Below the pieces are notes generated by a model. It was not told the DNA's origin. It did not search any database and was given only the letters and a program-made list of their open reading frames with translations. From an uncultured Oscillibacter sp. (GTDB lineage Bacteria > Bacillota > Clostridia > Oscillospirales > Oscillospiraceae), in NCBI GenBank assembly GCA_900548505.1, contig URKI01000007.1, positions 1 to 55,866 of the forward strand: a stretch of 55,866 nt of DNA. The letters are read 5' to 3'. The position numbers and the translations under genes are program-made. Shown in pieces: positions 14,318 through 21,758 of this stretch (the stretch's first letter is position 1; each line of letters starts with the position of its first letter).

Positions 14318-15886
14318 TTAGGTGTACGCGGTGCCCGCGCCGTCCACCATGGCGTCGTAGGCACGTTTGACCTTGTCGTAGTTTTTGTCCCGGTCCAGGG
14401 CAACGCCCCGGCCCACGCCGTCCACGATGTATCCGGCGCCGGCTTCCTCCAGGGCCTCGTCCAGCTCCTGCAGCAGTGCCGGGGCGGAGCCGGGATCGGT
14501 GGAGCGGCCGTCAAAGATCACGTGGAGAAAGACAAGGTCCAGACCGGCCGCGTGGGCCATGCGGCACACGGACACGGCGTAGTCCATGGACCCGTGGGAG
14601 GATTTGTGGGTCAGAAGGGTCAGAAGGTGCAGGGCGGTGCCGTGATCCAGGGCGTGGCGGATGGCGCCCAGCAGCACCGGGTTTTGCTGGAAGCTGCCGT
14701 CCTTGACGGCGGTGTCCAGCCGTACGTCATCCTGCAGCACTGTGCGCCCGGCGCCCAGATTGGAGTGGCCCGCCTCGGAGTTGCCGGCCTTGCCCTCGCC
14801 CAGGCCCACGTGGGACCCGGAGGCGTGGAGGCGGCACCAGGCCTCATGAGAGAGCAGGCTGTCCCAGTAGGGGGTATCAGCCAGGTGGATGGCGTCGCCC
14901 TCGTCGCCGGAGCCAAGGCCCCAGCCGTCGCAGATGATGAGCAGCATTTTCCGGTCCGGTCCGAAATCGTGGTCCTGGACCAAAGAGGCGCCGGTCATCT
15001 CCGGCGGCTGTGGGATGCCCATGACCTGCAGCACCGTGGGCGCCACATCGCCCAATGACCCGTCCCGCAGCGTCAGGCGGTGGGAAGAGGCGGGATCGAT
15101 CAGAACAAAGGGCACCAGATTGGCCGTGTGGGCGCCGTGGGGCTTGCCAGCGGCGGTATAGAGCTGCTCGATGTTGCCGTGGTCGGCAGTGACGGCCACC
15201 ACGTAGCCCTTGGCCAGGGCGTCGGTTACCACCCGTTCCAGGGCCCGGCTCACATGGCCGCAGGCGGCGATCTTGGCGGCAGTGTTCTGGGTGTGGCCGA
15301 TGACGTCGCCGTTTGCGAAGTTGGTGACCACAAAGTCGTATTTGCCTATAGCATCGATCACCGTGTCTGCCACCTGGGGCAGCGACAGCTCCGGCTGCTG
15401 GTCAAAGTCGATGCCCTTGGGGGAGGGGACGCACACATCGTCCTCACCCGGGAAGGGAACATTTTCGCCGCCGTTGAAGAAGAAGGTCACATGGGCGAAC
15501 TTCTCCGACTCGGCACAGTGAAATTGAGTTTTTCCTGCCTGAGAAAGCACCTGGGCAAGGGGCATGACCACATGGGCCGGGGCAAAGGCCACCGGCAGAT
15601 CCTTGAACTTGTCGTGATAGAGGGTAAGAATGGAAAAATAGAGGTCGTGGAGCTTGCGGCGGGGTACGGGCTCAAAGTCCGGCTGGGTGAACAGCTCCGT
15701 CAGCTCCACCTCCCGCTCGCCCCGACGGCAGCAGAACACCACGGCGTCCCCGTCCTGCACGGTGCCGGCACCCCGGCCGTCCTGCGTCAGGACCATGGGT
15801 TCCAGGTGGTAGTCGTCCTGCCCCTGGGCATACGCTCTGCGGACGGCGTCCGCCAGGCGGGCGCCACCCCGGTCGATTTGTGACAT
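14318..15886 (-). CDS. Circularly permuted cofactor-independent phosphoglycerate mutase homologue
   Basis: All parts of iPGM (GpmI) are present in 522 residues but in rotated order. Residues 11-62 match the second half of the transferase domain (Arg55, Arg58), 117-303 the C-terminal alkaline-phosphatase-like half (Lys129, Asp194, His198, Asp235, His236, His253), and 313-380 the normal N-terminus (Asp320, nucleophile Ser370 in 'GNSEAGHSN'). Residues 410-516 match the first half of the transferase domain (His431, Arg461, Arg493, Arg499). All seven predicted metal-site residues are kept; the Asp after DGR is Ser462. One uninterrupted frame spans the join at about 304-312. AAGGAGG precedes the ATG at 15886. 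It may isomerise another phospho-sugar acid in this operon; substrate unknown. Confidence 0.85.
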   Translation of the reverse strand: MSQIDRGGARLADAVRRAYAQGQDDYHLEPMVLTQDGRGAGTVQDGDAVVFCCRRGEREVELTELFTQPDFEPVPRRKLHDLYFSILTLYHDKFKDLPVAFAPAHVVMPLAQVLSQAGKTQFHCAESEKFAHVTFFFNGGENVPFPGEDDVCVPSPKGIDFDQQPELSLPQVADTVIDAIGKYDFVVTNFANGDVIGHTQNTAAKIAACGHVSRALERVVTDALAKGYVVAVTADHGNIEQLYTAAGKPHGAHTANLVPFVLIDPASSHRLTLRDGSLGDVAPTVLQVMGIPQPPEMTGASLVQDHDFGPDRKMLLIICDGWGLGSGDEGDAIHLADTPYWDSLLSHEAWCRLHASGSHVGLGEGKAGNSEAGHSNLGAGRTVLQDDVRLDTAVKDGSFQQNPVLLGAIRHALDHGTALHLLTLLTHKSSHGSMDYAVSVCRMAHAAGLDLVFLHVIFDGRSTDPGSAPALLQELDEALEEAGAGYIVDGVGRGVALDRDKNYDKVKRAYDAMVDGAGTAYT

Positions 15887-15948
15887 GGAATTACGCCTCC
15901 TTAAATCGAATGTGACTGCGCTTTGCTGCATCGGCCCGCGCCGGACGT

Positions 15949-16686
15949 TCATACCAGCGGCGGCAGCAGGTCCAGGAGCTGGCGGAAGTCCTCGATGACG
16001 GCGTCGGGCCGGGTCTCCTCCGTGAAGCGGACGGGATGCTTTTTCTCCGGGGAGTCGAAGATGATGTTGCAGCCGATGCCAGCAGCCTTGGCGCCGGGGA
16101 TATCCCGCTTGATGTTGTCCGCCACGGACACGCACTCCGCCGCCGTGACACCCAGCTCCCGGCAGGCCAGGTCGTAGATCTCGCCGCAGGGCTTGCGCAG
16201 GTGGCACACAGAGGAGAGGACCACGCAGTCGAAATACTGAGCCAGGTCATCCTCCTCCAGCCAGTCGGGCACCTCGTTTTCACCGATCAGGTTGGAGATG
16301 ATGCCCAGCTTGTAGCCACGCTGGTGCAGCGTGCGGATGACCTCCGCACCGCCGTCCACCACCACACGGCGGCCCTTGCTCTGGCGGTACTGGAAGCTCA
16401 GCTCGTGGCATACCTGGCAGATGCGGACGGGATCATGATCCGGCAGCAGCCACTTGCACCAAAGCTCCTCGTCTCCGGATTCCTTGTTCTCGCCCAGGGC
16501 CCAGTCCCGGTAGGGGGCGTAACGGTCCTCCACCAGCTGATAGAACTCCTCATAGGGCAGTTCCGTGCCGGCGATCTCCGCCAGTTTGCGGCGGGCGTGG
16601 CGCATGTAGGGCTCTTCCAGAAGCGCGATGCGCAGCGTGCCGCCCAGATCAAAAAAGACGGCCTTGAACTTGGTTGCAGTTTCCAT
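15949..16686 (-). CDS. HAD-superfamily hydrolase with DLGGT motif
   Basis: This 245-residue protein belongs to the HAD subfamily I hydrolases. Motif I reads 'FFDLGGTL', so the nucleophile Asp is kept but the usual second Asp (general acid/base) is Gly. Motif II is the Ser in 'GIISNL', motif III a Lys in 'HLRKPCGEIYDLA' and motif IV the Asp in 'VSVADNIKRDIPGAKAAG'. The variant is fairly common in clostridial HADs and may mean altered chemistry or low phosphatase activity. ATG at 16686 has AAGGAGG 8 bases upstream. It is the first gene of the minus-strand operon, preceded by a LacI-type operator and a TTGACA promoter. Confidence 0.85.
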   Translation of the reverse strand: METATKFKAVFFDLGGTLRIALLEEPYMRHARRKLAEIAGTELPYEEFYQLVEDRYAPYRDWALGENKESGDEELWCKWLLPDHDPVRICQVCHELSFQYRQSKGRRVVVDGGAEVIRTLHQRGYKLGIISNLIGENEVPDWLEEDDLAQYFDCVVLSSVCHLRKPCGEIYDLACRELGVTAAECVSVADNIKRDIPGAKAAGIGCNIIFDSPEKKHPVRFTEETRPDAVIEDFRQLLDLLPPLV

Positions 16687-16779
16687 AGGACGTGCCTCCT
16701 TATCCATACTTGTGGTGGGACGGCCGCCATAGGCCGGAAAAAGCGCGGAAAAGCGGCATCCGGCGGCAGGACAAACGCG

Positions 16780-16839
16780 TGCAAACGTTTGCAACTTTTT
16801 GGCAGTTTTATTCTAAAATACTGCCGGGAGAATTGTCAA
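16780..16839 (-). promoter_or_regulatory. Promoter and LacI-type operator of the catabolic operon
   Basis: On the minus strand TTGACA (16834-16839), 18 bases and TAGAAT (16810-16815) form the promoter. The perfect palindrome TGCAAACGTTTGCA (16780-16793) lies about 10 bases past the predicted start. It is the presumed binding site of the divergently encoded LacI-family protein. Confidence 0.8.
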
Positions 16840-16910
16840 TATACCAAACGCCAAAGACAAAGGCGCTTTTTTGCTTTTCTGACTAATGGGGCGGGAAAGG
16901 GAGATATGTA

Positions 16911-17005
16911 TTGACATTGCAGTAAAAATCAGATATTCTTTTTTTAGACAGTATCTTTCGGAAGACCATTGGCCTTTCGGGGAAAAATAAACGGAAACGT
17001 TTGCG
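16911..17005 (+). promoter_or_regulatory. Promoter and operator of the LacI-family gene
   Basis: TTGACA (16911-16916), 17 bases and TATTCT (16934-16939) form the promoter. CGGAAACGTTTGCG at 16992-17005 shares the GCAAACGTTT core with the divergent site and lies in the leader, suggesting autoregulation by roadblock. The 348-base divergent intergenic region holds no other feature that I can see. Confidence 0.75.
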
Positions 17006-17034
17006 ATTTTTGTTGGCCAAAAGGATGGTCTACT

Positions 17035-18036
17035 ATGAAAAATGTAACATTGAAGGATGTGGCGAAGGCCGCGGGCGTGTCCTATGCCACGGTGTCCCGG
17101 GCGCTTTCCGGCAGCCCGCAGATCGGCAGCGACACCCGGGAGCGGATCATCAAGCTGTGCGATGAGATGGGCTACACCACCAACTATGTGGCCCGGTCCA
17201 TGGTCATGAAAAAGACGGACCTGATCGGCCTGGTGGTGCCCTCCATTGATAATCAGTTTATGGCGGAGCTGGCCTATTACGCGGAGATGAGCGCCCGGTC
17301 CCACGGCTATAACATCATGCTGTGCAACTCCGGCCCGGACCTCAAGCAGGAAAAGACCGTGGTGAAGCTGCTGCTGGGCCGCCAGGTGGACGGCATCCTC
17401 ATCGTCCCCCAGAGCCCGGATACCTATGAAAATATCCGCGCGTTCACGGACCAGGTCCCCACGGTGTTCCTCTCGGAGAACTTGCGGGACCAGCCCCAGA
17501 GCTATGTGGCCGCAGACAACAGCCACGGCACCTATATCGGAACGCGGTACCTCTATGAGCTGGGCCACCGGGAGATCCTCTACTTCGGCCGCCGTCACTC
17601 CACCACCCACCAGCTGCGGGCGGAGGGATATATGAAGGCCTGCCGGGAGCTGGGGCTGCATGAGCAGTACTTCAACAGCGAATTCCCCCGCTCCTCCATT
17701 GCCAACGGATACCAGCTGGCCCGGGAGCTTTTCTCCAAGCCCATCACCTACACGGCCATCTTCGCCTCCACGGACTCCAACGCCCTTGGCATTTTGAAGG
17801 CCGCGGACGAGATGCATATCAACATCCCCCGGCAGCTGAGCCTCATCGGCTTTGATAACATCCCCTCCACGGCCCTGCCCCGCATCGAGCTGACCACCAT
17901 CGAGCAGCCCAAGCGGGAGATGGCGGTGCAGGCGGTGGATATGCTGCGGGACAAGATCGAAAACGGCACCCAGGGCTATGTGCATCAGATCCTGATGCCC
18001 AGCCTGGTTAAACGCAGTTCCTGCCAGAAGCTCTGA
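17035..18036 (+). CDS. LacI-family transcriptional regulator
   Basis: This 333-residue regulator has an N-terminal LacI helix-turn-helix ('VTLKDVAKAAGVSYATVSRAL'-type, residues 3-23, with hinge helix 'NYVARSMVMKK') and a periplasmic-binding-like sensor domain (about 60-333). The YATVSR recognition helix is typical of proteins binding AAACGTTT-like operators, two of which flank its promoter. ATG at 17035 is chosen; upstream in-frame ATG lacks a ribosome site. It is probably the repressor of both arms of this divergent cluster. The inducer is unknown. Confidence 0.92.
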   Translation: MKNVTLKDVAKAAGVSYATVSRALSGSPQIGSDTRERIIKLCDEMGYTTNYVARSMVMKKTDLIGLVVPSIDNQFMAELAYYAEMSARSHGYNIMLCNSGPDLKQEKTVVKLLLGRQVDGILIVPQSPDTYENIRAFTDQVPTVFLSENLRDQPQSYVAADNSHGTYIGTRYLYELGHREILYFGRRHSTTHQLRAEGYMKACRELGLHEQYFNSEFPRSSIANGYQLARELFSKPITYTAIFASTDSNALGILKAADEMHINIPRQLSLIGFDNIPSTALPRIELTTIEQPKREMAVQAVDMLRDKIENGTQGYVHQILMPSLVKRSSCQKL

Positions 18037-18114
18037 GCAGGCGGGAGAGAATACAAAGCGGAACGCCCGGTGAAGATCGGACGCCAACGATTTTTGAAGG
18101 GAGCGGAACGAACA

Positions 18115-18837
18115 ATGAACGGTTATCTCTATGATCCCCATACCCATACGGCAGAGACCAGCAAGTGCGGACACCTGAACGCTGCGGATGTGGTGGATCG
18201 GTATGTGCGCAACGGTTTTTCCGGCCTGGTGGTGACAGACCACCTGCACCCGGAGTACCTGTCCCGGATCGACGTGGATCACAACTGGGACCATGTGATG
18301 GACCACTATCTCTCCGGCTACCATGCCTCCAAGGCCCGGGGCGACCAGGTGGGGCTGGACGTGATCCTGGGCGCGGAGCTGCGCTTTCCGGAAAACGACA
18401 ATGACTATCTGGTCTACGGCATCGATGAGCAGTGGTTGCGGTCCAACCCCTATATGTGCTGCATGAGTGCCCAGGAGTTTTACGACAAGTTCCACGACCA
18501 GGTGCTCATCATCCATGCCCATCCCTTCCGGGAGGGCAGCGCCCCCGTGCAGGAGACGGCGGTCCACGGCGCGGAGATCATCAACGGCAATCCCCGCCAC
18601 GATAACCATAACGATATGGCCCTGGCCCTGTGCCGCCGGCATCCCGCGTATTACCGCCTGGCCGGATCTGATACCCACAGGGACGGCGACGAGGCCCGTG
18701 CGGGCGTGCTGCTGGATGAGCGGGTGCACGATTCCTATGCCTACAAGGCCATGATCGAGTCCGGCCGCTTCCACCTGTGGAGCCCGGAGTTCCAGTCCTT
18801 TGTGGAGGCCGACGAGGCCATGCGGAGAGGGGAATGA
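18115..18837 (+). CDS. PHP-domain metal-dependent phosphoesterase
   Basis: This 240-residue protein shows the PHP metal motifs in order: 'DPHTHTAETSKCGH' at residues 6-19, 'VVTDHLHPE' near 40, a Glu in 'ILGAELRFPE' near 85, 'IIHAHPFREG' near 130 and 'LAGSDTHRDGD' near 185. Stand-alone PHP proteins hydrolyse phosphomonoesters or phosphodiesters with two or three metals. It follows lacI by 78 bases and its stop overlaps the region of the kinase start, so lacI-PHP-PfkB look co-transcribed. The true substrate is unknown; together with a kinase and a HAD protein it suggests phosphorylated intermediates. Confidence 0.85.
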   Translation: MNGYLYDPHTHTAETSKCGHLNAADVVDRYVRNGFSGLVVTDHLHPEYLSRIDVDHNWDHVMDHYLSGYHASKARGDQVGLDVILGAELRFPENDNDYLVYGIDEQWLRSNPYMCCMSAQEFYDKFHDQVLIIHAHPFREGSAPVQETAVHGAEIINGNPRHDNHNDMALALCRRHPAYYRLAGSDTHRDGDEARAGVLLDERVHDSYAYKAMIESGRFHLWSPEFQSFVEADEAMRRGE

Positions 18838-18839
18838 CC

Positions 18840-19718
18840 ATGAGTCAGTATGATTCCCTCATCATCGGCGAGATCGCCCGGGACACCAACGTGGACTATG
18901 ACGGCACCGTAGTGCAGGCCATCGGCGGTGCGGTGTATTACTCCGGCTTTGCCGCCGCCAACATGGGCCACAAAATTGCGGTGCTGCCCAAGGCGGACAC
19001 CCGCGAGGTAGACTTGAAGGCGGCCTTTGCGGCGGTTCCCAATATCACCGTCTATCCTCTCCACAGCGACACGTCCTTTGTGACGAAAAACGTCTACCAT
19101 ACGGCGGACCGGGAGCGGCGGACCTCCACAGTGGACAGCATGATCTCTCCCTACCGCCCGGAGGAGGTGCCCGCCATCGATGCGGCCATCTGGCATCTGG
19201 CAGGTCTGGCAGCAGGCGACATCCCCGATGAAATGATCCCCTTTGCCGCCCAGCACGCCATGGTGGCCATCGATGTGCAGACCATGCTGCGGTATGTGGA
19301 AAACGGCGGCATGGTGTACCATGACTGGGCGAAAAAGCGGGAGATGCTGCCCTATATCCGCTTTTTAAAGACCGATGCGGCAGAGGCGGAGATTCTCACC
19401 GGCACGGACGACCGCGCCAAGGCGGCCCGGATGCTCTATGACTGGGGTGCCAAGGAAGTGCTCATCACCCATAACTCTGAGGTGCTGGCCTATGACGGCA
19501 AGGAGATCTACACCTGCCCCATCAAGGCCCGCAATCTCTCCGGCCGTACTGGCCGGGGCGACACCACCTTTGCCTGTTACATCACGGAGCGTCTGACGGC
19601 GGACATCCCCACAGCCCTGCGTACCGCCACAGCTCTGGTTTCCCTGAAAATGGAGACGCCGGGACCCTATATGGGCACCCGGGCGGATGTGGAGGAGTAC
19701 ATCCGGCAGTTCTATTGA
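18840..19718 (+). CDS. PfkB-family carbohydrate kinase with TGRGDT active site
   Basis: This 292-residue ribokinase-like protein keeps 'GEIARD', the Gly-rich 'AIGGAVYYSGFAAANMG' near residue 30 and the catalytic Asp in 'TGRGDTTFACY' near 240. The usual PfkB anion hole is GAGD; here Ala is Arg, which would change the binding of the phosphate or the acceptor. The ATG at 18840 is 7 bases past a GGAGAGGGG site; an ATG at 18834 overlapping the PHP stop is the alternative. The sugar or cyclitol phosphorylated is unknown. Confidence 0.85.
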   Translation: MSQYDSLIIGEIARDTNVDYDGTVVQAIGGAVYYSGFAAANMGHKIAVLPKADTREVDLKAAFAAVPNITVYPLHSDTSFVTKNVYHTADRERRTSTVDSMISPYRPEEVPAIDAAIWHLAGLAAGDIPDEMIPFAAQHAMVAIDVQTMLRYVENGGMVYHDWAKKREMLPYIRFLKTDAAEAEILTGTDDRAKAARMLYDWGAKEVLITHNSEVLAYDGKEIYTCPIKARNLSGRTGRGDTTFACYITERLTADIPTALRTATALVSLKMETPGPYMGTRADVEEYIRQFY

Positions 19719-19726
19719 GCAATATA

Positions 19727-19762
19727 AAAAGGAGCGCCGCCCGGCCGGGCGGCGCTCCTTTT
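19727..19762. terminator. Bidirectional terminator after the PfkB gene
   Basis: A perfect 18-bp G+C-rich palindrome (19727-19744 with 19745-19762), flanked by A4 and T4, lies between the convergent kinase and MATE genes. Confidence 0.9.
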
Positions 19763-19771
19763 ATCGTCGGA

Positions 19772-21142
19772 TCAGTTTGCGGGGGAGACGGGTTTGGTGT
19801 CGCTGCCCATCCGCCGCAGGATGTAAAGCTGGATGGGGATGGCGCAGATCAGTGTCAGAAGATCGGAGACGGATTGGGTGATCTGCACGCCCAAAAAGCC
19901 CAGAGTGTTGGAGAGGATAAAGACCAAGGGGATGAAGAAGATGCCCTGCCGGGCCATGGCCACGAATGTGGCAGGCGCGGTCTTGCCGATGGTCTGGAGC
20001 ATCATGTTGCTCATGACGATCCAGCCCTGGAAGAAGAAGGTGGCGCACTGGAAGCGCAGGGCGGACGTGCCGTAGGCGATCACGTCCGGGTCATCCTGGA
20101 ACAGAGCCACCAGCTGGGGCGCAAAGACGATGCCGAGGACGCCCACGGCGAACAAAAAGCAGGTGGAAGTCTTGACGCAGAACCAGAAGCCCTGTTTCAC
20201 CCGGCTGTACAGTCCCGCGCCGTAGTTGAAGCCGCACACCGGCTGGAAGCCCTGGCCGAAGCCGATCATGGCGCTGCCGCCGAACATGGTGATCCGCTGG
20301 ACGATGCCCATGGCGGCAATGGCGGTGTCGCCGTAGGGGCCGGCTGCCTGGTTGAGGCAGATGGTGGCCACGGAGGCCAGTCCCTGCCGGCTCAGGGAGG
20401 GCAGACCGCCCTTGACGATCATCACATAGTAGGCCGGCTTGAGCTGGACCTTGGAGATGCGGATGCGCAGGTTGCCGCCCCGGGCGCAGCCGGCCAGCAG
20501 CAGGCAGAAGCTGATGAACTGGCTGATGATGGTGGCCCAGGCAGCGCCCGCAACCCCCAGATCCATCCAGAAGATCATGATGGGGTCCAGGGCGATGTTC
20601 AGTACGGCGCCGGAGGTGATGCCCACCATGGCGTAGGCGGCGCTGCCCTGGAAGCGGAGCTGGTTATTCAATACCAAAGAGGCAGTCATCCAGGGGGCGC
20701 CGAAGAGGATGATGCGCAGGTAGGCCCGGGAGTAGGGCAGAATGGTGGGGGTAGAGCCCAGAAGCGTTGCAAGGGGTGTCAGGAACAGCTGACCTAGCAG
20801 GCAGATGAGAATGCCGGCGGCCAGGGCGGAGAAAAAGCCCGTGGCGGCCATGTTCTCCGCCTCTTCCATGTGCTGCTTGCCCAGCTCACGGGAAATGAAG
20901 TTGCCGCTGCCGTGGCCAAAGAAGAAGCCCACGGCCTGAATGATGGCCATCAGGGAAAAGACCACACCCACGGCGCCGGTGGCGCTGGGGTTTTTCAGCA
21001 TACCCACAAAAAACGTGTCCGCCATATTGTAAAAGGCGGTGACCAGCATACTGATGATGCATGGAGCCGCCAGACGGCAGACCAGACGGCCCACCGGCGC
21101 TTCCGTCATCTCGTGGAATTTTTGCGCCTGCTTTTCGTCCAT
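19772..21142 (-). CDS. MATE-family multidrug/cation antiporter
   Basis: This 456-residue protein with about twelve transmembrane segments belongs to the DinF/NorM-like MATE exporters. The N-terminal repeat reads 'PVGRLVCRLAAPCIISMLVTAFYNMADTFFVG' (partly quoted here as 'NMADTFFVG' and 'GTAIAAMGIVQRI'-like repeat starts). Two related halves face each other with Gln/Asn-rich helix starts. It would export organic compounds in exchange for Na+ or H+. The start at 21142 has a weak GAGGTG ribosome site. It may be unconnected to the neighbouring operon, as it is transcribed toward it. Confidence 0.9.
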   Translation of the reverse strand: MDEKQAQKFHEMTEAPVGRLVCRLAAPCIISMLVTAFYNMADTFFVGMLKNPSATGAVGVVFSLMAIIQAVGFFFGHGSGNFISRELGKQHMEEAENMAATGFFSALAAGILICLLGQLFLTPLATLLGSTPTILPYSRAYLRIILFGAPWMTASLVLNNQLRFQGSAAYAMVGITSGAVLNIALDPIMIFWMDLGVAGAAWATIISQFISFCLLLAGCARGGNLRIRISKVQLKPAYYVMIVKGGLPSLSRQGLASVATICLNQAAGPYGDTAIAAMGIVQRITMFGGSAMIGFGQGFQPVCGFNYGAGLYSRVKQGFWFCVKTSTCFLFAVGVLGIVFAPQLVALFQDDPDVIAYGTSALRFQCATFFFQGWIVMSNMMLQTIGKTAPATFVAMARQGIFFIPLVFILSNTLGFLGVQITQSVSDLLTLICAIPIQLYILRRMGSDTKPVSPAN

Positions 21143-21180
21143 GAAACACACCTCTCTCAACTCTATCTATTCTTAACGAA

Positions 21181-21189
21181 ATTATAACA
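21181..21189 (-). promoter_or_regulatory. Extended -10 promoter of the MATE gene
   Basis: TGTTATAAT on the minus strand is a perfect extended -10 element 39 bases before the MATE start. No good -35 is seen. Confidence 0.55.
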
Positions 21190-21315
21190 CAGCTTTTACA
21201 TGGGGAAAAGAAGCATTTCCTCCAAACCTTGCACGGCAGCTTGCCCTGCGGAATAGGATGGGGTGACTCCGGGGCGGATCCCCGGAAGTTGACTTCAGGA
21301 AGTGAGGGATTTGCC

Positions 21316-21636
21316 TTGCGAATCAATGAGGATATGACGCCTGCAGGGCAGGCGGAGACCTCCTGTCCGCTGGACGGGTGCAGCAAAGTGGTGACCCAGT
21401 GCCTGGACATGACCGCGCCGCTGACGGTGACGCCGGCCACCACGCTGGGGACCGTGTCCGTCACCTGCCAGGGCACGCCCCGGGTAGTCTGCACGGCGGA
21501 CGCCTCCGGCAGCAGCTGCACCATCACCATGACCCAGCAGGTGTGCATCAGCGTCCCTGTGCGCTATGGCGTGTGCGTTGCGTCGGGAGATACCACCATC
21601 GGATGCGCGGACAGCCGCGGCTGTGGCTGCCGGTAA
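21316..21636 (+). CDS. Small Cys-rich protein of unknown function
   Basis: This is a protein of about 106 residues with eleven Cys and a Thr/Val-rich beta-like centre ('PLTVTPATTLGTVSVTC', 'CTITMTQQVCISVPV'), ending 'GCADSRGCGCR'. There is no signal peptide or membrane segment. I have the impression of similar small Cys-rich proteins in gut Clostridia, possibly spore or envelope proteins, but I cannot name a family. The start is uncertain: TTG at 21316 has GTGAGGGA 6 bases upstream, while ATG at 21334 has GAGGAT directly before it. The gene stands alone, followed by a hairpin. Confidence 0.55.
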   Translation: MRINEDMTPAGQAETSCPLDGCSKVVTQCLDMTAPLTVTPATTLGTVSVTCQGTPRVVCTADASGSSCTITMTQQVCISVPVRYGVCVASGDTTIGCADSRGCGCR

Positions 21637-21654
21637 ATGGCGGACATAGAAAAT

Positions 21655-21680
21655 GGGCCGGCGGAAGATTTCGCCGGCCC
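21655..21680. terminator. G+C-rich hairpin after the Cys-rich gene
   Basis: A 9-bp stem (21655-21663 with 21672-21680) lies 19 bases after the stop. It lacks a T-run on the plus strand, so it is a weak terminator or an mRNA end-protecting structure. Confidence 0.5.
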
Positions 21681-21686
21681 TCCGCA

Positions 21687-21715
21687 TTGAAAACGGCGTC
21701 CGGAAGCGATATACT
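21687..21715 (+). promoter_or_regulatory. Promoter of the AspT-like carrier gene
   Basis: TTGAAA (21687-21692), 17 bases and TATACT (21710-21715) precede the gene by 44 bases. Confidence 0.7.
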
Positions 21716-21758
21716 ATTAAACTGTCGAAAAAACACGAAAGAGGAGGGAGAGAAATTG

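Noticed and set aside
16813..18774. A 653-codon minus-strand ORF
   Set aside because: It is antisense to lacI and the PHP gene, with shadow composition and no motif.
10127..19718. A sulfoquinovose transketolase pathway
   Set aside because: Split transketolase is shared, but no SQ isomerase, sulfonate-specific isomerase or sulfo-sugar transporter is recognisable here.
21655..21680. A strong terminator for the Cys-rich gene
   Set aside because: The stem is good but no T-run follows on the plus strand, so it is listed only as a weak hairpin.
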